In this document: in pieces, positions 32,226 to 44,001 of the stretch | How positions within the stretch are numbered: the stretch's first letter is position 1 | Layout: each line of letters starts with the position of its first letter | DNA from: Triglochin maritima | Taxonomy: Eukaryota; Streptophyta; Magnoliopsida; Alismatales; Juncaginaceae | Assembly: GCA_963682175.1 (NCBI GenBank) | Contig: OY821774.1 | Location: forward strand, 38,950,201 to 39,014,200 | Length of the DNA stretch: 64,000 nucleotides | Reading direction: 5' to 3' | Translations under genes and position numbers: made by a program | The notes under the pieces: generated by a model | What the model saw: the letters and a program-made list of their open reading frames with translations, nothing else | What the model was told of the DNA's origin: nothing | Database searches by the model: none

Positions 32226-34042
32226 GTGTGTACACCTTTGTGCATGCTTGTGTGGGCACGAGACGAGAGTGATCATTTGACGAGGCGTGTCGTCAATCCT
32301 ACCTCGGTAGTTGATTTCTCGACGCCTTCATCTTCTCGTGTCACACAAAGTCTGGGTTCCATGGCTGCTCAGTACCACGAGGAGGAGCAGTTGTTGGACC
32401 CACCTGTGCCACATGTTCCATTTGTTCTTCCTGTTCTTGCTCCCATACCTCTCCGTGATCGGTGCTACCCGAGCCATACTGCTCTACCCTCGTGCATTGT
32501 ATTGCCAGAGGCGAATGGAAACCACTTTGAGCTTAAGCCTCAGTTTATATCCATGCTTCCTCACTTCACTGGGAAGGGTGACCCCTATATCTTTCTCAGG
32601 GAATTTGAGGAGGTCTATGTCATGTTCAAGATGCAACAACTTAGCACAGACTCCATCCATCTTAGGCTTGTTCCCTTTGCACCGAAGGATGATGCCAAGA
32701 AGGGGTTGTACAACAACCAGGTGAATGTCTTTAGGACTTGGGATGAGTTTCAATCTACATTTCTCAAGAAGTACTTTCCAAATCATGGGACTCAAAAATT
32801 GAGGAACGAAATCAATTCATTTTATTAGCATCAGACCGAATCATTCCATGCATACTTAGAGAGGTTCAAGGAGCTACTATCCTCATGCCCTCACCATGGC
32901 ATCCAGTTGTGGTGCCTGTGTCAGATTGTTTACGAGGGTCTTCACAACCCGTCCCGAACGCTCCTTGAGTCCATGTGTCAAGGAGAGTTCTTAGAAAAGG
33001 ATGAAAGGGAGGTATGGGCTTTCCTAGAAGACCTCGCTGAGAAAACCATGCAGTGGGAGAGTGTGAGGGACCACCAGCATCATCTAGCATAGGAGCGAGG
33101 ATCGCAAACTCGACTAGATCGGGTGCCGCATTTGCTGTCGATACCACTACGGCCACCGAAGCGCGCATGACGGTCTTAATGCGCCATATGGATTCCAGCT
33201 CCAAAACCAGCACGATGTGGCACATGTGTCTTCATCTGGTTCATTTCCCTGTCATCTATGTGGTAGGGTAGGTGATATAGGAGGTGAGTGTGCATCCATT
33301 CCTCCTGAGATAGAACATGTCAATGTCATCTATGATAGATCCAGGAATGACCCATATTCTTCATCATATAACCGGGGATGGAGGAACCACCCTAATTGTT
33401 GATGGAACCATAACAATACCCCAGGTGGTCCTTCAAACTTCTCTCAACCACCTAACCGACCACACCAACCTCCCATGCATTCATAGTCTCATCACCAACC
33501 CTAAGCTCAAAGCACCAACCCACAAGGTTTCCCAAATTCTAACAACTTGGAAACCCGGTTTAATTCACTTGAGAACTTAACTCGTGAACTTGAGAACACT
33601 GTAAAAAACTTTATGTCATCCACGAGTCAAGTCCTCACTTTGAACCACAGACCATCAAATCTCTCGAGCTTCAGATGAGCCAACTCGCTCAGTCTGTGCA
33701 TGAGAGAGAGAGGGAGTCTGCTTAGCCAACCTGTGGCTAACCCCCGTGCTCAATATCACTCGAACGTGCAAAATGCAAGTTTAAGACCACAGGGGGGCAA
33801 GTGAACTACGTGGAAGAACATGTGGACCATTTCAATGCCATTGTGACCCTGAGAAATGGGAAACAGGTCAACAACAACGTTTCCTTGCCACTAAATCCAT
33901 CTGTGCAACCTCCTTTGTGGGAATGATGGTGAGAAAGAGGTCGAAGGTGAGAGTAATAAACTAACGCCTCCTTCTCCGGTACTGTATAAAACCTACATGC
34001 CAAAGGCTCCTTATCCTAGTAGGTTGTCTAAGAAAAAGAGTG
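32226..34042 (+). pseudogene. Gag of element A (copy 2)
   Basis: The reading frames match copy 1, including the TAG ending the first segment (32826-32828) and the CHLC...GEC knuckle with Asp in place of His (33250-33291). Confidence 0.85.
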
Positions 34043-36739
34043 ACAGTTGATTGACATCATTTCATGCTCATATTTGTATCTTATATCCATTATCTTACAC
34101 CTAAGCAATGCTACGTGACGAGTTTTATGTTTAGTTTTCAGTAATAAAGAGGTTTGAAGAGAAGAGCCATGAAAGGACCCAAAAGCAGGAAAAAAGGACT
34201 TAATTGTGAGACCTGAGGACCAAGATGCAAGGGAGACGGACCTGAACGTAAGACAGAAGGACCTAAGAGCAAAAATAGGAAACTCCACACCTTCATGGGG
34301 AGTATTTTGTCAATTCGATTCGGGTCGGAGCTCCAACAAACCAAGTAGATGCATCCAAGACCAACAAATCCATCAAGCAAAGCCCAAAACCAAAAGAAAC
34401 GCGATCTGAAGTTTATAGACCGCCAATTGGCGGTCTTGGACCGCTAATTGGCGGTCCATGTGGCCCCAGATCCGCTAAGCTTTCTCCTGGACTTGTATTA
34501 TCATGTGTTTAGGCTATTTTTGGTATTGGTTTAGTCCCACATCGGGGGATTGTCCCGGATTAGCTTTTTCCATGCTTATAAATAGAACTCTTCACCTTCC
34601 ATTGTAATTACTCATTGCTTGGTGGCATTCTCTCTACTAAGGAGTGAGCCTTGAAGCAAAAACTCAAGGTGGAGAAGAATGCTACCTTCAATGTGAGTCA
34701 TTTGTTAATAAAATAATTCTTCTAGTTTCTTTTAATCTTGTCTTTTAATTTGTGCATGTTTGTTTAGTCCTTCCTTTCCTTTTATGCTTCTTTATTTCTT
34801 GCTTGATTAGTGTAGTTTTATTTCAGTAGAATGCTTCATTTTGTTAGAGTAGTTAGTTTAAATATGTGTGAGTAGTTCCATCCCTATTTGGGGGGTGGAG
34901 AAATATGTGATATAATAATGTAGCGTATTAAGTGTGTGTTATCTTTATCCCTTGAGCTTTATATGATTTCCATAACCATCTAATGGGTTTTTACTCTTAT
35001 CTTTGATATGCTAATGCTCTTGAATGAAGCTTAGCTTATTCTTTGATTAGTGGACCTATTTTATGGGGAATGATAAGGTTAGGATATGGATGAAGTTAAT
35101 ATTGGAAACACAATTTGTAGTGTATGTGCTCTTGTTGCCTTTACCTTAGCTAATGTCTTGTATGTTTTAATGATGTAGTCTTATCTTAATTCATGTGGAC
35201 GCATAGTAGGGTCTAGTCTTTATACTTTAGTTCATGTAGCTTCATTCCAATTATTGTCTTGTATGTTTTAATGATGTAGTCTTATCTTAATTCATGTGGA
35301 GGCAAAGTTGGATGTAGTTTTATGATTTTATGCACTACATGTTGTGAGGAGCTTAATGAACACACACACACACACACACTTCTTTATGTTACATTATTTC
35401 TCTACCCCCTATGGGGCTTAGTTTTATTGCTTATCTTCATTTCCTTTTTGCACCTTAGTATAGTTTAGTGTAACCAACCTTTCTCTCCTTTTTACCTCTC
35501 TCCTTCGAACAAACCAAGCGTCGACACACCTCCCAGTGGACGACCCGTATTTGCCACCGCTTCAACGCGGCCGTGCACTTGCGGTTAATATAAAACGATC
35601 AATCAAGTTTTTGGCGCCGTTGTCGGGGAGGTGCTCTGTCCAGACGTTGGTTTGGACGATTCGAGGGGTTTTTAATTTTTTGTTTTTAGTTTTTGCATGT
35701 TTCAGGTAACCTAAGCATCCACGGGAAGCGACTGGAGGAGTTGGAGAGCCAAAGAAGCAAAACTGACCGCCAATCAGCGGTCTGGGACCGCCAATTGGCG
35801 GCCTGGTGAGCCTCAATTGTTCTCAAATTTGTTCCAGTTGTTATATTGTTCATTTTAGTTATCTGGGAGCACAATTTTGCATGCTGTGACTTCTAATTTG
35901 CTCCCAGATTTAATTTCAATCCCCTTTAATCAACTTGGACCATAAAACTCAAAGCAAAAGATTAGACTTCTTGCCATCTAAGTCATGCATCATTTGTAGA
36001 CCTTGCATGCATTTGTCTTTTCTTTTCTTTACATTTTGTTGTTGATTGCTAGAATGAGGTATGTGCACCCCAATCTCTCATTCATGCATGTTTCGATCAT
36101 GCATTAGTTAGTAAGGTGCATCGGGACAAGAGTGAGTTGAGCGTTTTGATTGGAGCGATTGATTGCTAGATCTAGGATCAAAACGCTACTAAGGAGGGGC
36201 TGTCCCATAAAAGATAAGGTGAGGGATTTCATCACCCTTTCCTTGGCCCCAAAAATCACTCTTAATAAAGCCTTAACTAAAAGCAAGTAGACATTGGCCC
36301 TAGGATTGCGGGCGCACTAGGAGAGTAATCTAGTTGAGACCGTCATGACCTGATCGGTGTTGCCTACCTTGTCGATAGTAGGAGGTACTGGATCTCCGGA
36401 TCTGGTATCACTTGCTGGGCATTGTGGTCCTCGTTGTAGGGAGGTGAGGCGTGTCGAGGCTAGTGACCTCGAAGTTAGGCGTCGTCTAGCCTAAGGACCC
36501 ATTGCCTTACATTGTTTGAGCCTTGCTTGCTAGATTAGGCTTCTACCCTGATCCCTTCACCCACGCTAGCTTTAGGGATTCTTCCCTTCTCCTCTGAGTC
36601 ATCTTCTTCTCACCTACTTCTACGTTTTAGTCTCCTCCCCTTTACACTCTTTGGTAGCGTTTTAGGGTCGAGTCGAGCACTTTTTGCGAGCTTAGTCTCA
36701 TGGTGGTGAGAGTGGTCGACTCGAGAGTTGTTTGTTGAG

Positions 36740-37968
36740 ATGGATGGTTACATGGGCGACCATCCATATCATTGTTGGGACCAGGACAATTCTTCCTGGT
36801 ATTCCGGACCCATGCAACTGGGGGTGGCTCAGACGAACACCCCGTATGGTTGGGATAATCTTCATTGTGTGACTGAGCAATCTTCATATAGGGGTAACAT
36901 GAGAGAGGCACCGACTCCTAGACCACAATCTAGTTATGTCGGATCATATGCTGGTCAACAAACTGAGACATTACAACAAACTTTGGCCTCTTTCATGCGT
37001 ATGGCAGACGACATGAGTGCACCGGTGGCTCTAGTAGCCGTACTGTGCGACTGTTGTGGGTTGAGTGGTCATGTTATCGGGGAATGTCCTTATGTTCCCC
37101 CTGAGCCTGAGTATGAGCATACTTTTTTCCCAAAATGCTCAATATGACTATTACGCATCCGCGTACAACCCGAGAGGGATGGATTCATGGGGAGACAATT
37201 CGTATTCAAATTCTGATACATCATTTCTACCCCAGTATCCTCCCCCCGAATACCCAGAATTCTACCAACACCCCACTTCAAATCATTTGACTCATTCTCA
37301 GCCCATCAACACCCAACCCCAAAATTTCCCAAGCTCTGACTTGGACCTCATAGTTGACCGCATACCTGATTCCTTGAAACAAACTCTCCAAACGTTCATG
37401 GAAGCCACTCAAAATTTATTGAAGTCCAACTTGAATTCCTTGCAAAATATGGAAATGCAAGTGAGTCAAATGACAACAATTCCATGAACGTGAGGAGGGT
37501 AACCTTTCTTGTCAACATGAGGATTTATCTTCTGAAATCGAACCACCACCACATCCACAAATTCAAGGCACAATCTTTCAAAGTCAAACTCCTAGTCAGT
37601 CTGAGGGACTTGGTGTTTCAATTCACGATCACTTGGTGGAGGATTCGATTCCAATTGAGAATACTATGGACCAGCTTCTTTATGAGTCAGCACAGGATTG
37701 TGCCTTATCTTCTTGTCCCGTGGCCCTTGAGCCACATGATCTTATTGTTGTACCTCCTAAGTACTCGCCTCTGGTGGCTCAAGAGCTCCCTAGTCCCCTC
37801 AATTTCAAACAACCTGATGAGAGTTTGCCTCTCACTTTTGTTCTGATCATCTTGGAAATGATGGAACATCAAACAACTACATTGCCCATGAGGGTATTAG
37901 GAGTTCCATGGAGGATACTTGGGTATGAGACCCACATTTTGTTCTCCTGGTGTGTCGGACATGCCTAA
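36740..37968 (+). pseudogene. Partial gag of element B (copy 2)
   Basis: As copy 1, with the CCHC knuckle at 37046-37087 and the same frame breaks. One private change replaces Ala with Pro (36917). Confidence 0.75.
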
Positions 37969-38248
37969 CGAGGTTCTTGACCTCGTTCTGACGCACCAGC
38001 CTGTTGGTTGGAGAGTTTGGATTGACGATCATAACTTCAGCAACGCAACGGGAGAAACTCTTCCTCCGTTGCCCCTCATTTCTCAAACTCTTGAGAGGTT
38101 CAAGCTCTTTCAGTTTGATCCTTTGAATGAGACGCCTTTGCGTCCAATTCATGAACCTCTCATTTCATCTGGTGCTCTTTGTGAAGGGGGCCCATGCATG
38201 CGTATTCTGGCCCCGCGTGGTGTTATGTTCCCTTTCCAAGTGCATTGA
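37925..38248 (+). CDS. Small open frame of element B, unknown (copy 2)
   Basis: Same predicted product as 19098-19421; no recognised domain. Confidence 0.35.
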   Translation: MRPTFCSPGVSDMPNEVLDLVLTHQPVGWRVWIDDHNFSNATGETLPPLPLISQTLERFKLFQFDPLNETPLRPIHEPLISSGALCEGGPCMRILAPRGVMFPFQVH

Positions 38249-41200
38249 CCCACTTTTTTGGTTCCCATTTTCTGTCTTTTGACAAATGAAGATGGGAACT
38301 TCTGTTTGTACATAGTTATTTTCAAAAAAAAGAAAAAGAAAAAAAGAAACAAAAAGTACAATAAAAGACTCCTTCAGTGAGCATCGATTGTTGTGGGCTC
38401 CAACCTTTGTGTATTTGGGCCCCAATTCTTTCACGTATTTGTCTCCCTTCTTTAGCATCTCACAGGTTTTGAGGGAATTCGGGTTTGTGTCCATCAACAT
38501 GACCTTGCACTTCCCTTTCTACTTCACGTTGGTGAGATCTCTTCTGTTTCATTGCATAATTCCATGTAGTATCCTGCTCGCATTCATTGAGGACAATGCA
38601 TGAAGTAGGTGTGGGGGGGTGTTTTACGTGTGTACATATTCGAGTCTTTTCTTTTGATTTTGTTTTCTTTTGTTTGCATTGTTAGGGTCATGTTAGTGTG
38701 CTGCATTTAATATCGATATATCTGCTTGCCATGATCCTTGGGTGACTTGTCTTCTTTTGCTTGCCTAGTGCTTCAAAATTTTCACATTTCTTTCAAAATA
38801 TTCATGTGTTTGCGAAAGAAAATGTTTTGTGGGTTTTGCGTGTGTTTAGCATGTGCAAAACCGTTGAGAGACAAAGTAAAAAGAAAGCTCCCAAAATTGT
38901 CTTGAACTTGATGCATTAGGATATCTAGTACTGTGGCTTTAGGATTTATCGAGTCGTTAGGATGCACCCCAGTTTTCCTTTGGGGGGAGTAATCATAGGG
39001 TTTCAGTGTTCAAACATTTAAAGAAGTCCACCCTGAACCTAGTGAGTCAATAATTCGTGTTCGTTAACTTAAGGAAGTTTGTTGTAGTCAAGGACCCTTT
39101 AAATCTTGTTGTGAGACATTAAGTGTAGGGGTTTTGGTTCATGTGTAGATAAGAAATAAGTGAGTAGATGTTCTCTCTTCTCGCACGGCTCCTATCACTC
39201 GGGAAAGTAGGTCTGAGGGGACTTTGTGCCTGGTGCTCTCGAGTCATCTGACTTGGGATGCGCCGACCGAACTCCCGTTACACGGGTGGTAGGGATTGCC
39301 CAATGTGGAGATTTGGGGAAAGGTGTACGTGATAGTGTAAGTCCTCATGGGCAATGATGCACGAAACCTGACCCTGGGAGAATGAAGCTCCAACTAATAA
39401 AAAGAAAAGGAAAAAAAATTGATGAGAAAAGAAAGAAAAAGAAAAAAAAATGCGAATAAGAGCCTTAATGGACTTTACACATTATATCACTTGAGGATGT
39501 TGAGGTTGTCCACGTCTTTCACTTAATTCCTTATTTAACTTGCACGAATGGTTTATTAGGCTAGGTGTGGACTGATTACCTATATAGAGTCGGCCCATAA
39601 GATTACCGCGTCCATTGATCGACAAAAATTTGTCCAACGAGTCGAGGTCTAGACTGAATAATGCATCTTGTTCGGATTTTGTGGGTATATCCGCAGAAAA
39701 CCCTCAGGAGACAACACTCCTCCTCCTTGGCAACAAGGAGGTTTAACGGCTTGTTGCACGTGCTAAGTGCAACCGTGATTCCTACGAAAGTGAGTTAGGA
39801 TTTCTTGTTTTTCTCGTATGCTTTTTCTCTTTCTTTGTTTTGCTTGGGACTAGCAAAAACTTAGGTGTGGGGGTATTTGATTGACATCATTTCATGCTCA
39901 TATTTGTATCTTATATCCATTATCTTACACCTAAGCAATGCTACGTGACGAGTTTTATGTTTAGTTTTCAGTAATAAAGAGGTTTGAAGAGAAGAGCCAT
40001 GAAAGGACCCAAAAGCAGGAAAAAGGACTTAATTGTGAGACCTGAGGACCAAGATGCAAGGGAGACGGACCTGAACGTAAGACAGAAGGACCTAAGAGCA
40101 AAAACAGGAAACTTCACACCTTCATGGGGAGTATTTTGTCAATTCGATTCGGGTCGGAGCTCCAACAAACCAAGTAAATGCATCCAAGACCAACAAATCC
40201 ATCAAGCAAAGCCCAAAACCAAAAGAAACGCGATCTGAAGTTTATAGACCGCCAATTGGCGGTCTTGGACCGCTAATTGGCGGTCCATATGGCCCCAGAT
40301 CCGCTAAGCTTTCTCCTGGACTTGTATTATCATGTGTTTAGGCTATTTTTGGTATTGGTTTAGTCCCACATCGGGGGATTGTCCCGGATTAGATTTTTCC
40401 ATGCTTATAAATAGAACTCTTCACCTTCCATTGTAATTACTCATTGCTTGGTGGCATTCTCTCTACTAAGGAGTGAGCCTTGAAGCAAAAACTCAAGGTG
40501 GAGAAGAATGCTACCTTCAATGTGAGTCATTTGTTAATAAAATAATTCTTCTAGTTTCTTTTAATCTTGTCTTTTAATTTGTGCATGTTTGTTTAGTCCT
40601 TCCTTTCCTTTTATGCTTCTTTATTTCTTGCTTGATTAGTGTAGTTTTATTTCAGTAGAATGCTTCATTTTGTTAGAGTAGTTAGTTTAAATATGTGTGA
40701 GTAGTTCCATCCCCATTTGGGGGGTGGAGAAATATGTGATATAATCATGTAGTGTATTAAGTGTGTGTTATCTTTATCCCTTGAGCTTTATATGATTTCC
40801 ATAACCATCTAATGGGTTTTCACTCTTATCTTTGATATGCTAATGCTCTTGAATGAAGCTTAGCTTATGCTTTGATTAGTGGACCTATTTTATGGGGAAT
40901 GATAAGGTTAGGATATGGATGAAGTTAATATTGGAAACACAATTTGTAGTGTATGTGCTCTTGTTGCCTATACCTTAGCTAATGTCTTGTATGTTTTAAT
41001 GATGTAGTCTTATCTTAATTCATGTGGAGGCATAGTAGGGTCTAGTCTTTATACTTGAGTTCATGTAGTTTCATTCCAATTATTGTCTTGTATGTTTTAA
41101 TGATGTAGTCTTATCTTAATTCATGTGGAGGCAAAGTTGGATGTAGTTTTATGATTTCATGCACTACATGTTGTGAGGAGCTTAATGAACACACACACAC

Positions 41201-41441
41201 ACACACTTCTTTATGTTACATTATTTCTCTACCCCCTATGAGGCTTAGTTTTATTGCTTATCTTCATTTCCTTTTCGCACCTTAGTGTAGTTTAGTGTAA
41301 CCAACCTTTCTCTCCTTCTTTTTTCCTCTCGCCTTCGAACAAACCAAGCGTCGACACACCTCCCAGTGGACGACCCCGTATTTGCCACCGCTTTAACGCG
41401 GCCGTGCACTTGCGGTTAATATAAAACGATCAATCAACAGT

Positions 41442-42046
41442 GTTGATAAAATGTTGGAGATATTCAAGATAGTGAATGTCAAAATCCCTTTGTTAGACAT
41501 GATTCAACAAATACCTCCCTGACCAAAATTCCTAAAGGATCTTTGTACGACTAAGAGCAAAACAAATGTCTCTAGCAAAGCCTTTTTGTCAGCTAATGTG
41601 TGCTCGATCATTTCGAACCCAACATACGTAAAATTGAAGGACCCAGGAAGTCCAACAATTTCATGTGTCATTAGGGAAACTCGCATTAATAATGTCTTGC
41701 TAGATCTAGGGTCGGTGGTTAACCTCTTACCAGCTTCTCTGTATCAACGATTAAGCCTAGGCGAGCTCAAGCCTACGAAAACAACTTTACAGTTGGCTGA
41801 TCGTTCGATCAAAGTCCGGATGGGGGTTATTGAAGATGTCCTAATCAAGGTCGGTGATTTCATATTTCTTGTTGACTTCGTCGTCCTTGAGACTGAACCA
41901 ATCCAAAATACCCACTCTCAGATTCCATTGATTTTGGGTAGACCTTTTCTGGTGACGTCAATGCCTTAATCAATTGTCGAACTGGACTCATGAAATTATC
42001 GTTCGGGAACTTGACCGCAACATTCCATGTGTTCAATATGGCGAGG
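41442..42046 (+). pseudogene. Protease region of element A, frameshifted (copy 2)
   Basis: Carries the same 1-bp deletion (at 41960) as copy 1, so the frame ends at 41969. The active-site DLG is retained. Confidence 0.85.
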
Positions 42047-43598
42047 TGATTGATATCATATCACGCATATATTTGTGTCTTATATCTATTATCTTGAACA
42101 TAAACAATGCTACATAACGAGTTTTATGTTTGAGTTTCAGGAATAAACAGGATTGAGGAGAAGAGGCATAAAAGGACCTAAAAGCAAGAAAAAAGACTAA
42201 GTTGAAAGACTTATGGACTAAGATGCACAAGAGAGGGACCCAAATGTAAAACCAAAGGGCCATTGAGAAAATGAAGGAAATCCACACCATCATGAGGAGT
42301 ATTTTGGCAATTCGATTCGGGCCTGAGCTCCAACAACCAACTTGGACGCATCACACATGAAGAAATCGAGCCAGACAACCACACACCAAAACCTGACCCG
42401 ATCCAAAGCATATAGACCACTGATTGGTGGTATGTTTTGCCCCAGACCCGATAAGTTTTAGTCAGGTCATGTATTAGGGTGTTTGATGTCTATTTTTGGT
42501 GGTGCATTAGTCCCATATCGGGGGATTGTCCCCGATTGCCTTTTTCTATGGCTATAAATAGAAATCCTCCTCCTCCCTTGTATTCTACCCATTTCTTGGT
42601 GGCATTCTCTCTACTTGGAGTAAAAGCCTTGAAGCAAAAACTCAAGGTGGAGAAGAATGTCACTTGTAATGTGAGTCATGTTAATAAAATATTTTTTCTT
42701 AGTTTCTTTTAATATTGTCTTGTCTTTTGATTCTTGCATGCTTTTTTAGTTTAATTTCCTTTCATTTAGCTTCTTTAATATTTCTTGTTTTCTTAGTTTA
42801 ATTTTTTTTCATTATAATGTTTCATTTTGTTAATGTAGTTAATGTAATGATTAGTAAGTAGTTTCATCCCCATTTGGGGGTGGAGAAATATGTGATGTGA
42901 TTATGTGATGTATTAGGTGTGTGTTATCGTAATCCTTTGAAACTAAAATGATTTCCATAACCATCTAATGAGATTTCACTCTTGTCTTTGATATGCTAAT
43001 GCTCTTAAATGAAGCTTAGCATATGCTTAGACTAGTGGTCCTATTTTATGGGGAATGATGAGGTGAGGATATGAATGGAATTAATAAAGGAAACATGACT
43101 TGTAGTTGCATGTACTCTTGTTGCCCTTACCTTGGTTGATGTCTTGTATGTTTTAATGATATTATGTTATCTTATTTCAGGTGGAGGCATAGTGGGGTTT
43201 GGTCTTTATACATGAGTTACATTTAGCTTCATTCCAATTAATTGTCTTGTATCTTTTAATGATATTGTATTATCTTATTTCATGTGTAGGCAAAGTTGGA
43301 TTTAGTTTTATGATTTTCATGCACTACATGTTGTGATGAGCATAATTGAATACACACACACACACATATCTTTGTATTCACATTCTTTCTCTACCCTCTA
43401 TGGGCTTTAGTTTTATTGCTTATCTTCCATTTTCTTTTGCATTTTAGTGTAGTTTCGATCATAACTCCTTTCTCTCCTTTCTTTCCCACTCACCTTCGAA
43501 CTAACCAAAGTCGACACACCTCCCTGTGGATCGACCCGTATTTGCCACCGCTTCAACGTGGCCGTGCACTTGCGGTTATAACCAAAGTCGACATCTTT
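42047..43598 (+). mobile_element. Solo LTR C (copy 2)
   Basis: Flanked by CGAGG at 42042-42046 and 43599-43603; same anomalous 3' end as copy 1. Confidence 0.82.
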
Positions 43599-43603
43599 CG
43601 AGG

Positions 43604-43998
43604 ACCCCATGGAAATTAATCTTATCCGGGACATGGAAGAAGAAATAGAAGAAGAGTACCCCTTATTCATGAAAATCCAAATGCTTACACCATGGATGAT
43701 TTCGATCATGAAGAGGATGGGGGCGAGTTGAGAAATGATGTGCATGCAATTCAGTACATGCGAGCTCCTCCTATCTTACTTCTCAAGCTAGATATCATGC
43801 CTCGCCTTGAGGAGCCACCCACAGTTGAGCTTAAAGAACTCCCTAAGGACTGAAACACATTTTTCTTGGCCTTGATAGGTAATTTTTGGTGATTATTTCA
43901 TTAACGTTGACTGGTGATCAAGAAGAACGTCTGATTTGAGTCCTAAAGGAGCACAAATCAGCCATTGGGTGGTCCTTGAAGGACATTAAAGGGATAAG
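43604..43998 (+). pseudogene. Start of pol of element A, cut at the second tandem junction (copy 2)
   Basis: Identical in layout to 24777-25171; joins CACTA sequence at the TCC at 43999-44001. Confidence 0.7.
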
Positions 43999-44001
43999 TC
44001 C

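Larger units (their letters stand above)
34048..41436 (+). mobile_element. Non-autonomous LTR retrotransposon B (copy 2)
   Basis: LTRs at 34048-35605 and 39878-41436; ACAGT duplication at 34043-34047 and 41437-41441. The differences between its two LTRs are the same as in copy 1, showing that the whole element was duplicated as a block rather than inserted again. Confidence 0.93.
25172..43998. repeat. 18.8-kb tandem unit, copy 2 of 3 (mosaic)
   Basis: The 18,827-bp unit begins at TCC 25172-25174. To the left of about 27554 it shares all eight diagnostic variants with copy 3 against copy 1; to the right of about 29888 it shares the variants I found with copy 1 against copy 3. Private changes are few, for example 30902 and 36917. 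The content is the same as copy 1 but without the CACTA left end. Confidence 0.97.
29750..43998 (+). mobile_element. Gypsy element A with nested B and C (copy 2)
   Basis: 5' LTR 29750-31149, gag 32226-34042, protease 41442-42046, pol start 43604-43998. It is truncated at the next tandem junction exactly as in copy 1 and has no reverse transcriptase. Confidence 0.88.
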
